From positions 1 to 10,827 of the forward strand of contig CALKNK010000036.1 of the NCBI GenBank assembly GCA_938091165.1: a stretch of DNA of 10,827 nucleotides. Reading direction: 5' to 3'. Source of the stretch: an uncultured Ilumatobacter sp. (GTDB lineage: Bacteria; Actinomycetota; Acidimicrobiia; Acidimicrobiales; Ilumatobacteraceae). Each line of letters opens with the position of its first letter. Position 1 is the first letter of the stretch. The notes beneath the pieces were generated by a model. That model was not told the origin of the DNA and made no database searches. It saw only the letters and a list, made by a program, of their open reading frames with translations. The position numbers and the translations under genes were made by a program. Shown one piece after another: positions 1 through 7,171 of this stretch.

Positions 1-141
1 ACGGGTTGTGGAGGCCTTGATTGCGTAATCGGACGATGTTCGGACTGTCCGGTATGTGAACACTTCAAACAGCTCTCTTGCCAATGCTCAACACCTTCCT
101 GCCGAGGTGGTGTCAGCAATCGTGAACTATCAGCCGTCGGA
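1..141. repeat. Left copy of exact 141-bp terminal direct repeat (circle junction)
   Basis: Bases 1-141 are identical to 10687-10827, with no mismatch seen on base-by-base comparison. The repeat starts at the first base and the other copy ends at the last base, so it is an end overlap and not an internal repeat. The simplest reading is a circular molecule of 10,686 bp whose contig carries one redundant k-mer. 141 is the largest default k of MEGAHIT, which supports an assembler overlap over a biological terminal repeat. A real direct repeat flanking a chromosomal segment cannot be excluded from sequence alone. Confidence 0.95.
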
Positions 142-352
142 GCTGGATCCGTTGCTGGTCGCAGCGTTCCTTGACCCGATCCGCAACCTGGTTGCCCAGG
201 TGCCGCCACGCAGCGTTGATGACGCCCGATAGATGTTGTCTGCGGTGATGGAGCTCATGGATGAGTGGTTTCCTGATCGGTGCTGGTACGGAGCCGTGGG
301 CGTGTGTCGTGGTGTTGTTGGCCACGAATGGAGCCCTATGGGATATTGCTGA
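56..352 (+). pseudogene. Fragment resembling the N-terminal domain of an actinobacterial tyrosine recombinase, with in-frame TAG
   Basis: The frame is open from a stop at 26-28. A GTG at 56 gives 58 codons ending in TAG at 230-232. An ATG follows immediately at 233 in the same frame and adds 39 codons to TGA at 350-352. Read through the TAG, the text has LPAEVVSAIVNYQPSEL, later VPPRSVDDAR, then MLSAVMELMDEW. From memory of the family, this spacing (Ile..Tyr-x-Pro, Pro-x-Ser-x-x-x-Ala-Arg, Leu-x-x-x..x-Trp) resembles the SAM-like core-binding N-terminus of site-specific integrases of actinobacterial mobile elements. No catalytic domain (Arg...His-x-x-Arg...Tyr) follows, since the convergent lipoprotein gene begins at 336. 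It is probably a decayed integrase relic. It could instead be one or two real short genes. The opposite-strand ORF at 113-325 is judged a shadow. The family call rests on motif spacing only. Confidence 0.3.
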
Positions 353-1766
353 CTCGCATGGGATCGTCGAGAGCGTTGATCACCGGTTCGAGATCGGGTG
401 GACCGGGTGCGGTGTAGCGCACATCCGGAAACGGCTCGGGGCCGGGGCCACCGGGGTTGTAGAGCGGGAGGTAGTCACCCTCCGCTGGGACCTCGACGAA
501 CGTGATGGACCGGGCAGCCGCTTCGTCACCAACGAGGATGATGTCGACCTGGTTGTCTGCGTCCTCCGTATAGCAGTCGTTGTACGTCACCCGTCCGCTC
601 TCGGCTTGGCCGAGTTCGGCCAAGCCGAGGACGCGAAGCGTGCCGCCGGCGACCTCGTAGTCGACGCCGACCTCGGTGAGCAGGATGGTTGAGCCGTCAT
701 CGGCGGTGGCGTGGATGCGGAAGTGGTTCTCGTAGGCGTCTGGCGTCAGCGACGTGATTCCGGTCGGGGTGTAGCCGCCGGAGGTGAGGAGCCGGATCCG
801 GAAGTCGCCACCGCCGTAGAGCGCGAACTCGTCATTCGGAAGCAGGACCCGATCGAGCGGGCCTGCTCCGCCTTCCCCGACCGCCTCGTCGCCGACGTGG
901 TTCAGTTTGGCGCCAACCAGCGCAGGTCCGGTCTCGTATGGACTTCCGCCGCCCGTCCACGTCAAACCGACGCCACTCTGCTCGCCGTCGGGGCCGAGGA
1001 AGCGCAATGGCGTGCCGTCGTCGATGATCTCGAGGCTTACCGGGTAGACCGCTTCGCCGCCATCGAGTCTGTTCCCGAAGTCGCCGAACAGCACGACGGT
1101 GTTCCGCTCATTGAGCTCGTAGTTCGGCATCATCCCTGCCGCATTCGGAACCACCTGCTCGCCGGTGTTGAGGGTGAACAGGAAGTCCTGCGGGTGAACG
1201 GTCGAGGTCAGGACCGGCCAGGTGAACACCACCGGCAGACCATCGTCGTAGTCAGGTTCGTCGTCGGCCACGCCTCGATAGAACATCTCGACGCCCGCTG
1301 CGGTCGCTCCGCTCACGATCGGGTCGTCGGCGCACTCGGGCTGGTAGAACGAGCCTCCACCAGTCTGGATCGTCTCGAGTTCCTCGTCGGGCCAGCCGAT
1401 CACCCCGTCGAAGCCCATGCCGGCCGACAGGATCCGAAGCTCATCGTCCCAGATGTCCGCGGCGAGAATGCGGTCGTCGTAGAGGGCGGGCGCAACATCA
1501 TCATCTGACCGCGGTGGGGTTGGGTCAGATGATTCAGGGTCTGTCTCGGGCACGGTGTCTTCGGTTCCGCCAGCACCTTCCGCCCCTGTCTCGGCTTCCG
1601 AGGCTGCCGCGGGTTCCGTTGTCGTGGTCGACGCAGTTTCGAACGAGTCGTCGGAGCACGCTGCTAACGACACCAGGGTTGTGAGCAAGACGACCAACGC
1701 TCGAGGGCGGCGTCGAGGCACCCTCGTCGGAGGGCCGGCGGCCGTTGGCATGTCGGCGGTGTTCAT
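336..1766 (-). CDS. Large secreted lipoprotein of unknown function (476 aa), last gene of the exporter operon
   Basis: The N-terminus has an Arg-rich n-region (residues 15-22), a hydrophobic stretch and a lipobox LAAC with the lipidated Cys at 37. The mature protein should therefore be anchored on the outer face of the membrane. Residues 38-95 form a disordered Thr/Ala/Glu/Asp/Pro-rich tether. The globular rest is rich in Gly, Asp and aromatic residues with a predicted beta character and has two Cys (in YQPEC and NDCYTED). I do not recognise a catalytic motif or a named family. The start is well supported: GAGGAG lies about 10 bases upstream of ATG 1766. It follows the propeller-like gene by 77 bp in the same direction. 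A perfect 30-bp palindrome lies in the coding sequence at 600-629. No clear terminator is visible just after its stop. Confidence 0.85.
   Translation of the reverse strand: MNTADMPTAAGPPTRVPRRRPRALVVLLTTLVSLAACSDDSFETASTTTTEPAAASEAETGAEGAGGTEDTVPETDPESSDPTPPRSDDDVAPALYDDRILAADIWDDELRILSAGMGFDGVIGWPDEELETIQTGGGSFYQPECADDPIVSGATAAGVEMFYRGVADDEPDYDDGLPVVFTWPVLTSTVHPQDFLFTLNTGEQVVPNAAGMMPNYELNERNTVVLFGDFGNRLDGGEAVYPVSLEIIDDGTPLRFLGPDGEQSGVGLTWTGGGSPYETGPALVGAKLNHVGDEAVGEGGAGPLDRVLLPNDEFALYGGGDFRIRLLTSGGYTPTGITSLTPDAYENHFRIHATADDGSTILLTEVGVDYEVAGGTLRVLGLAELGQAESGRVTYNDCYTEDADNQVDIILVGDEAAARSITFVEVPAEGDYLPLYNPGGPGPEPFPDVRYTAPGPPDLEPVINALDDPMRVSNIP
600..629. repeat. Perfect 14-bp-arm palindrome inside the lipoprotein gene
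   Basis: The arms 600-613 and 616-629 are exact reverse complements separated by two bases (GT). They are GC-rich, with TTGGCC and GGCCAA at their cores. On the coding (minus) strand the repeat encodes GLAELGQAE in frame, so it is both protein-coding and a very stable hairpin. Possible roles are an intragenic transcription attenuator, an mRNA stability element or an inserted REP-like unit. None is shown by the sequence. Confidence 0.85.
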
Positions 1767-1843
1767 GATGGTGTACTCCTCACGGCGAGTCGCCGATGGT
1801 GTTGTAGGTGTCGCGATGGGACAGGGAGCATCGAGCGATTGCC

Positions 1844-3052
1844 TCAGGCTTCCGGCTCTGGCGTCGTCGGTGCGTTGATCGGTTCGCCGAACGGCAACCA
1901 GAAGTGGTCCGTGATCATCTGGGCGTGCCGATCAGACCAGACGTACGGACGTACGGTCGTGAACGTTGGGTGGTAGTCGTCGGAGAACTGTCCGTCCCAT
2001 CGGTTGTTGCTGACCGCGATTGTCCTCGCTTCGCTGCTCGTCGGTATGAAGCTCACGAAGTAGGAACTGAACTCGCCAGGGTCTCCTTGGGTTGCGACCG
2101 GTAGTACAGCCGTGGTCGTCCACGGGCCCTCGGGTCGTGGCGCGACGTCGAAGTACACGAGGTTGCCCCACCAGTCGGCAGCCTTGGTGACAGCGATCCA
2201 GCGGTCTCCATCGCGCTCAATCTGCATCGGGTTGGAGCCGCGTTGTTCGCCGTCGGGGGCGTGTACGGGCGCGATGTTGGCTGCGGCTCGGCTGTTTCGT
2301 GTCCAGTCGTTGCCGTCCCAGTACTCGAGTGGCATGTTCGGTTGCTCGAGGGGTTGGCGCGCAACGTACACCAGGTTTGCGCACTCGTCGTGGCCGAGAC
2401 CTTCGAAGCCGAATTGTCGGTGACATTGGCCGTACAGGTAGCGGTATTCGTCGTCGGTGGTCACGTCGAATCCGTAGAGATCAGTTGTCGGGTTCGGCGC
2501 CGCGCCGAGCTTGCCGGCGGTCATGGTGTTGAGATCGATCTCGACGCTCACGGTCGCAATGGGCGTGGCGTTGTTGAGGTACGCGGAGCCGCGCTCCTCC
2601 ATCTCTGCCATGTACAGCACGAACGTGTCGGCATCCTGCTCGTACCCGTCGAGTGGCCAGTACCAGTGGCGAAATCGGTCGGTCTGTTCGGGTGCGATCC
2701 ACGATGTGGGTCGCGTTTCGGTTCCGCCGACCAGACTGGCGAAGCACATGCCGTCCTGTATCGCACCAGCGTTATGCACCAGCGTGGGACTTCCGGCGCC
2801 GTCGTCGATGAACGCGTCCTGAAACACCCAAAGCACTCGGCCATCAGCCAGTTCGAATGCACGCTGATAATCAGCGCCGACGATGTTGTCGAGGCCGCTG
2901 TCGAACACTGCGTTCAGCGACTCGGCACTGGACGCCTGTTGGAGACAGTCGCCGGACGCCGCCGCAGCGAGGTGGGGGGCGGTGACCGATCCGATGGCCA
3001 GCAGTGAGGTGACCGCAACCCACCTCACTGCGGCGGTGAAACGAGCGTTCAT
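1844..3052 (-). CDS. Secreted beta-propeller-like protein (DUF4185/DUF5005-like), 402 aa
   Basis: A signal peptide is clear: MNARF, a hydrophobic core at residues 9-31 and a likely cleavage near LAAAASG, with no lipobox Cys. The motif ADYQRAFELADGRVLWVFQDAF (here split as residues 60-69 and 70-81), followed by LVHNAGAIQDG (91-101), resembles the first blade of secreted five-bladed propeller proteins such as the DUF4185/DUF5005 groups, in which a conserved Asp and Trp-Val-Phe-x-Asp line the central pocket. Later Trp- and Asp-rich segments (for example WWGNLVYFD at 294-302) fit further blades. Family assignment is by motif memory; a glycan-related role is inference. ATG 3052 was chosen over the upstream GTG 3091 because it overlaps the preceding stop as ATGA and puts the signal peptide at the N-terminus. 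Cys at 36, 103, 210 and 224 could form disulfides. Confidence 0.72.
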   Translation of the reverse strand: MNARFTAAVRWVAVTSLLAIGSVTAPHLAAAASGDCLQQASSAESLNAVFDSGLDNIVGADYQRAFELADGRVLWVFQDAFIDDGAGSPTLVHNAGAIQDGMCFASLVGGTETRPTSWIAPEQTDRFRHWYWPLDGYEQDADTFVLYMAEMEERGSAYLNNATPIATVSVEIDLNTMTAGKLGAAPNPTTDLYGFDVTTDDEYRYLYGQCHRQFGFEGLGHDECANLVYVARQPLEQPNMPLEYWDGNDWTRNSRAAANIAPVHAPDGEQRGSNPMQIERDGDRWIAVTKAADWWGNLVYFDVAPRPEGPWTTTAVLPVATQGDPGEFSSYFVSFIPTSSEARTIAVSNNRWDGQFSDDYHPTFTTVRPYVWSDRHAQMITDHFWLPFGEPINAPTTPEPEA

Positions 3053-3588
3053 CGCCTTCGGCCGGGCCAGCGGCGTAAACGCCGCAGCCACTCTCGTTGC
3101 GGAGCCGGATCAGAGCCGACAAGCAACGAATCGACCAGATACTGGTCGCCGCTGTATTCGGTGATGCCAATAATCGATTCAGCATCAGTCTGGAGGTGAA
3201 AAGCCACTTCGACCGCGAACGGCCCATCTTTGGATTCACCTTGCAGGTAAATGATGGCAAGACCTCGGTTGCCGTCGTTCATGGTCTCGGTCACGTCGAC
3301 GCGGTCCACGGTTGCACCCGGTGCGACGGGTTGAGTCAGTGCCGCAGCGACCTGTTCGCGGCCACGATGCAGTCCGGCGTCTGCGCTGCGACCAGGCAGT
3401 TGATAAATCACCTGTTCGCCAAGTAACGCGTGCAGGCCCCGGGCGTCGCCGGACGACACTGCGACCGCGAAAGCCTCGATGAGCTCGCGGCTGGCCGCGT
3501 CAGGTAAATCGAGTCGTCGAGCCGGCAGTGGTGCTCGGTTACCGGCGGTATCGGTCGAATCCGCTGTCTGATCGGCCGAGTGATTCAT
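3049..3588 (-). CDS. NTF2/SnoaL-like domain protein (179 aa) inside the exporter operon
   Basis: After a disordered N-terminus of about 30 residues, the pattern RELIEAFAVAVSSGDARGLHALL (residues 34-44 and 45-56), then a Tyr-x-x-Pro-Gly turn, GREQVAAAL, and three beta-strands (LAIIYLQGE, AVEVAFHLQ, IIGITEYSG) matches the cone-shaped alpha+beta barrel of the SnoaL/NTF2-like superfamily. Members bind small hydrophobic ligands or act as isomerases or anti-sigma partners, so the function cannot be read from the fold. No signal peptide or membrane segment is seen, so it should be cytoplasmic. The C-terminus (REWLRRLRRWPGRRR) is strongly basic and could bind membrane or nucleic acid. Its ATG overlaps the permease stop as ATGA and its TGA overlaps the next ATG likewise. 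It is therefore translationally coupled on both sides, which is unusual for a MacAB-type operon. Confidence 0.75.
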   Translation of the reverse strand: MNHSADQTADSTDTAGNRAPLPARRLDLPDAASRELIEAFAVAVSSGDARGLHALLGEQVIYQLPGRSADAGLHRGREQVAAALTQPVAPGATVDRVDVTETMNDGNRGLAIIYLQGESKDGPFAVEVAFHLQTDAESIIGITEYSGDQYLVDSLLVGSDPAPQREWLRRLRRWPGRRR

Positions 3589-4793
3589 GCTCGCAACGCC
3601 TCGGTTGGTGCAAGCTTGGCGGCTCGCATTGCCGGGTAGAGACCGGCGACGGCCCCGATGAGGAGCGCTGCGAAGAATCCTCCTGCGGCCGCCGTGGACG
3701 GGATGATGACTCGCCAGCCTTGCAGGCCCGAGTAGAGATACGTGGCTCCGATTCCGAGCGCGACGCCAACGGCACCCCCGAGAGCGGACAGGATCACAGC
3801 TTCGGTCAGGAACTGGCGGCGAATGTGGGCCCGTGTGGCGCCGAGAGCCCGCCGAAGGCCGATCTCACCTCGTCGCTCGATGACGGCGATCACCATCACG
3901 TTCGCGATGCCGATACCGCCGACAAGTAACGCCACGGCTCCGAGACCGAGGAACAAAGTTGTCAGTGCATCGTCTGCGGCAGCTTGTGCTTCGAGGGCGT
4001 CGCTCGGCCGACTCACTGAGACCTCCTCGGGGTTCTCGGCATCTGCAGTAGCGGGGATCAGATCTCGGGTCGTGTCGATAGCGCCATCCTCGACGCGGAC
4101 AAAAATCGTCGTCGGAGCCGGGTCGGTTCCATAGAACACTTCCGCTGCTTGCTGTCCCATAATCGCTGACCGGTCAAGGTCGGCTGAGAGCGGGAACTCT
4201 TCGAGGATCCCAACCACTTCAACGTATTGCTCACCGACGTACACGTACGTCGGTTGCGTCAGCGTCATGATGCCGAGCCGTTCCGCGGCGACCGAGCCGA
4301 GCACGACCGACGGGTAGGTGCTTGTTGCCTCGTTCAGCCATGCTCCTTCGGCGGTCGCGCCATTGAGTGTGTCAAGCAGTGATTCGTTTGCAGCAACAAC
4401 GGTGAGTCCGCCGGTTTGTCCGCTGGGGACGAATTCGTTCTTCAGCACGTTGGCGTCTACGTCGTAGACGGCGCTGGCGATCTCGACCGTTTCAATTCGG
4501 TTGACCGCTGCCAACGCTTCTTCGGGAAGTGCGCCGTCGCCTCCGCCTATCCCAGCACCGGCTTCGACGGTGAGCAGGTTGGTTCCGAGTGCGGAGATCT
4601 CGTCGAGTAGTGCAGACTTCGATGACTCGCTGAGGCCGAGAACGCCGACCATTGCGGCGATACCGATCGAGACACCGAGAGCGGAGAGTACCGTTCGCAT
4701 CTTGCGAGCGCGAGGCCCCGAGGCGCCGACTCGGAGAACGTCGCTAGGTCGAAGACGACTCGCAATCGGGTGCGGCGAGATCGCTGCATTCAT
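3585..4793 (-). CDS. MacB/FtsX-family ABC transporter permease (402 aa)
   Basis: This is the membrane subunit of a type VII (MacB-like) ABC system, acting by mechanotransmission through a large extracytoplasmic domain. The architecture is a cytoplasmic N-terminus with Arg-rich segment, TM1 at about residues 34-54, an extracytoplasmic MacB-core-like domain at 60-275, then TM2 (280-303), TM3 (331-355) and TM4 (365-387). Family signatures are GGIGIANVMVIAVIERRGEI (292-311), LRRALGATRAHI (313-324) and LYPAMRAAKLAPTEALRA at the C-terminus. Length is typical of the ~400-residue actinobacterial form. ATG 4793 overlaps the ATPase stop as ATGA, so the two subunits are coupled. Substrate cannot be deduced. 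Together with the ATPase and adaptor it should form an efflux or lipoprotein-handling complex. Confidence 0.95.
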   Translation of the reverse strand: MNAAISPHPIASRLRPSDVLRVGASGPRARKMRTVLSALGVSIGIAAMVGVLGLSESSKSALLDEISALGTNLLTVEAGAGIGGGDGALPEEALAAVNRIETVEIASAVYDVDANVLKNEFVPSGQTGGLTVVAANESLLDTLNGATAEGAWLNEATSTYPSVVLGSVAAERLGIMTLTQPTYVYVGEQYVEVVGILEEFPLSADLDRSAIMGQQAAEVFYGTDPAPTTIFVRVEDGAIDTTRDLIPATADAENPEEVSVSRPSDALEAQAAADDALTTLFLGLGAVALLVGGIGIANVMVIAVIERRGEIGLRRALGATRAHIRRQFLTEAVILSALGGAVGVALGIGATYLYSGLQGWRVIIPSTAAAGGFFAALLIGAVAGLYPAMRAAKLAPTEALRA

Positions 4794-5491
4794 GTGAGGT
4801 TTCCCTGCAACGCCGAGTCCAACTCGATACGACCGTCGAAAACGGAGACTTGCCGTGGGAGCGATGCTGCGATCTTAGTGTCGTGTGTGATCACGGCGAT
4901 GGTCGTTCCATCATCGTGAAGCCCAGCGATGAGGTCCATGACTGCACCGGTCGACTTCGAGTCAAGGTTGCCGGTCGGTTCGTCGGCCAGCACGAAGGCT
5001 GGCTCGTGAACGAGCGCCCGAGCAACCGCTACTCGCTGGCGTTCGCCGCCGGACATATGGCTCGGTGGATGCGACAGCCGATGCCCGAGGCCCACCCGTT
5101 TCAGCGTCTCCGCCGAGCGTTCTCGACGTTCCTTGACACCAACGCCTTGATAGATCAGACCGTTGGCGACGTTGTCGATGGCTGACATGCCGTCGAGGAG
5201 GAAGAACTGCTGGAAGACGAAACCTATGCGTCGGGCGCGTACGCCGGCGACCTGCTTGTCGCTGAGCGTCGCCGTATCGTTTCCGTCGATGGACACGACG
5301 CCCTTGGTGGGCCGGTCGAGTGTACCCATGACGTTGAGCAGCGTGGATTTTCCGCTACCCGAGGGTCCGACTACGGCGACTAGTTCACCGTGATCGATCC
5401 GAACCGACACATCGTCGAGGGCACGCACAGGGGGGAAGCCTGGGTACTCCTTGACAACGTTTCGCATCTCAAGCGCAGCTACGAGAGTCAC
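4790..5491 (-). CDS. MacB/LolD-type ABC transporter ATPase (233 aa)
   Basis: This is the energy subunit for the following permease. Visible motifs are Walker A GPSGSGKST (42-50), Q-loop FVFQQFFLLDGMSAIDNV (starting at 91), signature MSGGERQRVAVARAL (146-160), Walker B FVLADEP with catalytic Glu171, D-loop GNLDS (174-178) and H-loop ITHD with His203. All catalytic residues are present. The Q-loop to ...NV motif and the short length are typical of the LolD/MacB/FtsE group. The GTG at 5491 was chosen because it overlaps the adaptor's stop as GTGA, repeating the 4-base overlap pattern of this operon. A longer frame to 5542 would add 17 residues without family support and would overlap the adaptor gene by 55 bases. 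Confidence 0.96.
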   Translation of the reverse strand: MTLVAALEMRNVVKEYPGFPPVRALDDVSVRIDHGELVAVVGPSGSGKSTLLNVMGTLDRPTKGVVSIDGNDTATLSDKQVAGVRARRIGFVFQQFFLLDGMSAIDNVANGLIYQGVGVKERRERSAETLKRVGLGHRLSHPPSHMSGGERQRVAVARALVHEPAFVLADEPTGNLDSKSTGAVMDLIAGLHDDGTTIAVITHDTKIAASLPRQVSVFDGRIELDSALQGNLT

Positions 5492-7167
5492 GACGGGACC
5501 ACCACTTGTGTTCCCGGCTGAATACCGGTGACTTCGACCCAACCGTCGCTGAACATGCCTGGGTCAACTTGAACGAACGTCGTGCCAGTTGTCGTGACGG
5601 CCTCGACAGTGAAGTTGCCGTCACCCGTCGCAACGAGTGCGCTAACCGGTACGACGGTTGCCCCGGCTGCGATCTTCTTGACAAGTTTAATCTGGACGTC
5701 CACTTGATTGAGTTCGCTCACCGAGGATGGGACCTGGGTGACTGAGATCTCGACGGCGATCGTCGGATCGGCGTCTGGGGCCATCGGATCAGTTGTCGTC
5801 GACGTCGCCACCGTGGTGACGGTGCCCTGAACGATTTCGCCGTCAGGGAACTCAATGTCCACGACGTTGCCTTCAGCGAGCTTGTCCTGGTCAGCAACGA
5901 CGATCGCCGTCTCGATGATGCGAGCGGTGGTCTCAGCCGAAGACGACCACAGCACCGAACCCGAAGCGACGATATCTTCGTCGTAGACAACGACCGAACC
6001 GGCAACCGTGCCGGGCTCGAAGATCACAATCTCATCGAGTGAGACGACACCGTCGACACGGACTTCGTCGAACGTGTTCTGCAAGTCCTCTTCCCACTCG
6101 ATGATGGCCTGCGCAGTGTCTTTGTCGAAAACCGCGTCGACGTCGAGGTCGCCGCCGGTGTTGTAGCCAAGTGAGACCAACATCTCTTCGACAGCGAGGA
6201 TGTCATCACCGGCTTCGATGCCGTCTTCGATATCTCGATCGAACGTCGCGTCACTGACGATCGCAGTCACGGCGACACCATCGACGGAATACAACAAGTC
6301 ACCCGAAGCGAGCTCTTGTCCGGTCGTCACGAACGTCTCAATTTCGCCCGAGTGTTCGTAGTGCGCCGTGTCATCTGCGCCGAGGATGTTCAACTCCATG
6401 ATGGGCGTACCCACGTTGACGCGACGTCCCACATCGGTCGTGACGCTCGCCACCACAGCCGGACCATCGAGCACGATGACGTCCGATGCAGTAACGACAC
6501 CGGATTCCTCGACCCCTAGGTCCTTCTGCCAGCGCTCGACCGCTTCAGTTGTTGCTTCGTCGTAGACGCGGTCGACGACGAAGCCCGTGTCGACCATGTT
6601 GCCGTCCTCGTCTTCGAAGCTGTGGTAGCCCAGCGCCGCAAGGTTCTTCTCGAGGGCTAAAACGTCGTCGCCGATGGACTCTTCATCAAGGCCTCGATAA
6701 AACGGAACCGTGCCGTAGAACACTGAGGCAGGGGTGGCGTTGATTTCGAATAGCACGGTTCCTCGCTCGATGGCGACGCCGTTGTCGAGCAGAGCCGTAA
6801 TTACGCCGTCAGTACCGCTACTGATCGGTTCGACGTCTGCGTAGGTCATCCGTCCATCGAGCTCGTCGAACTCGATCAGATCACGCACTTCGGCGGAAAC
6901 TGCAGCCAGCGTCACGGTCTCGGGTTCGTCCGACCCGGCGTCATCACCGGCGCCGCCGAGTGCGACGGCAACGGCGGCAATTCCGACGACGCCGACGGCT
7001 GCAACTAACGCCACGACTGGGGGTCGCCGCCGAGCGTGCCGCTGCGTGTCATCTTCGATGCTGTTCGGGTTGGCGTCGAGGCGGACCGCTGTAGTTGCGT
7101 CGGACGAAGGGCCTGGTTTGCCGGCCTCGTCGTGTCCGAGCTGTTCGGTATTGGAGAGAACAGGCAT
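5488..7167 (-). CDS. MacA-like membrane-fusion adaptor with two peptidoglycan-binding domains (559 aa)
   Basis: After a polar cytoplasmic N-terminus (1-50), residues 51-71 form a single membrane anchor and the rest is extracytoplasmic. The body holds two copies of one module. Module 1 has a lipoyl-type half (about 117-145), a PG_binding_1 domain (SIGDDVLALEKNLAALGY to ERWQKDLGV, 164-219) and a returning strand pair (237-259). Module 2 has the same order: 272-300, 319-364 (AGDDILAVEEMLVSLGY to IIEWEEDLQ) and 386-408. A C-terminal barrel-like domain follows (415-559). Each peptidoglycan-binding domain is thus inserted in the lipoyl hairpin, as known for actinobacterial adaptors, but relatives as I recall them carry a single insert. 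The start at ATG 7167 has GGAGG eight bases upstream; an in-frame extension to 7281 runs into the previous gene. The inferred role is docking the exporter to the cell wall. The protein is very acidic. Confidence 0.9.
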   Translation of the reverse strand: MPVLSNTEQLGHDEAGKPGPSSDATTAVRLDANPNSIEDDTQRHARRRPPVVALVAAVGVVGIAAVAVALGGAGDDAGSDEPETVTLAAVSAEVRDLIEFDELDGRMTYADVEPISSGTDGVITALLDNGVAIERGTVLFEINATPASVFYGTVPFYRGLDEESIGDDVLALEKNLAALGYHSFEDEDGNMVDTGFVVDRVYDEATTEAVERWQKDLGVEESGVVTASDVIVLDGPAVVASVTTDVGRRVNVGTPIMELNILGADDTAHYEHSGEIETFVTTGQELASGDLLYSVDGVAVTAIVSDATFDRDIEDGIEAGDDILAVEEMLVSLGYNTGGDLDVDAVFDKDTAQAIIEWEEDLQNTFDEVRVDGVVSLDEIVIFEPGTVAGSVVVYDEDIVASGSVLWSSSAETTARIIETAIVVADQDKLAEGNVVDIEFPDGEIVQGTVTTVATSTTTDPMAPDADPTIAVEISVTQVPSSVSELNQVDVQIKLVKKIAAGATVVPVSALVATGDGNFTVEAVTTTGTTFVQVDPGMFSDGWVEVTGIQPGTQVVVPS

Positions 7168-7171
7168 CCGA

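Noticed and set aside
113..325. 70-codon minus-strand frame after the operon end
   Set aside because: It is antisense to the recombinase-like frame, with low-complexity His/Arg-rich sequence and no ribosome-binding site found.
711..1508. 265-codon plus-strand frame opposite the large lipoprotein gene
   Set aside because: It mirrors a minus-strand gene with lipobox, Shine-Dalgarno and globular sequence. The plus-strand product is Arg/Val-rich without domains, as expected of a GC-rich antisense shadow.
2243..3007. 254-codon plus-strand frame opposite the propeller-like gene
   Set aside because: It has no domain, signal peptide or ribosome-binding site. The minus strand has a signal peptide and coupled start.
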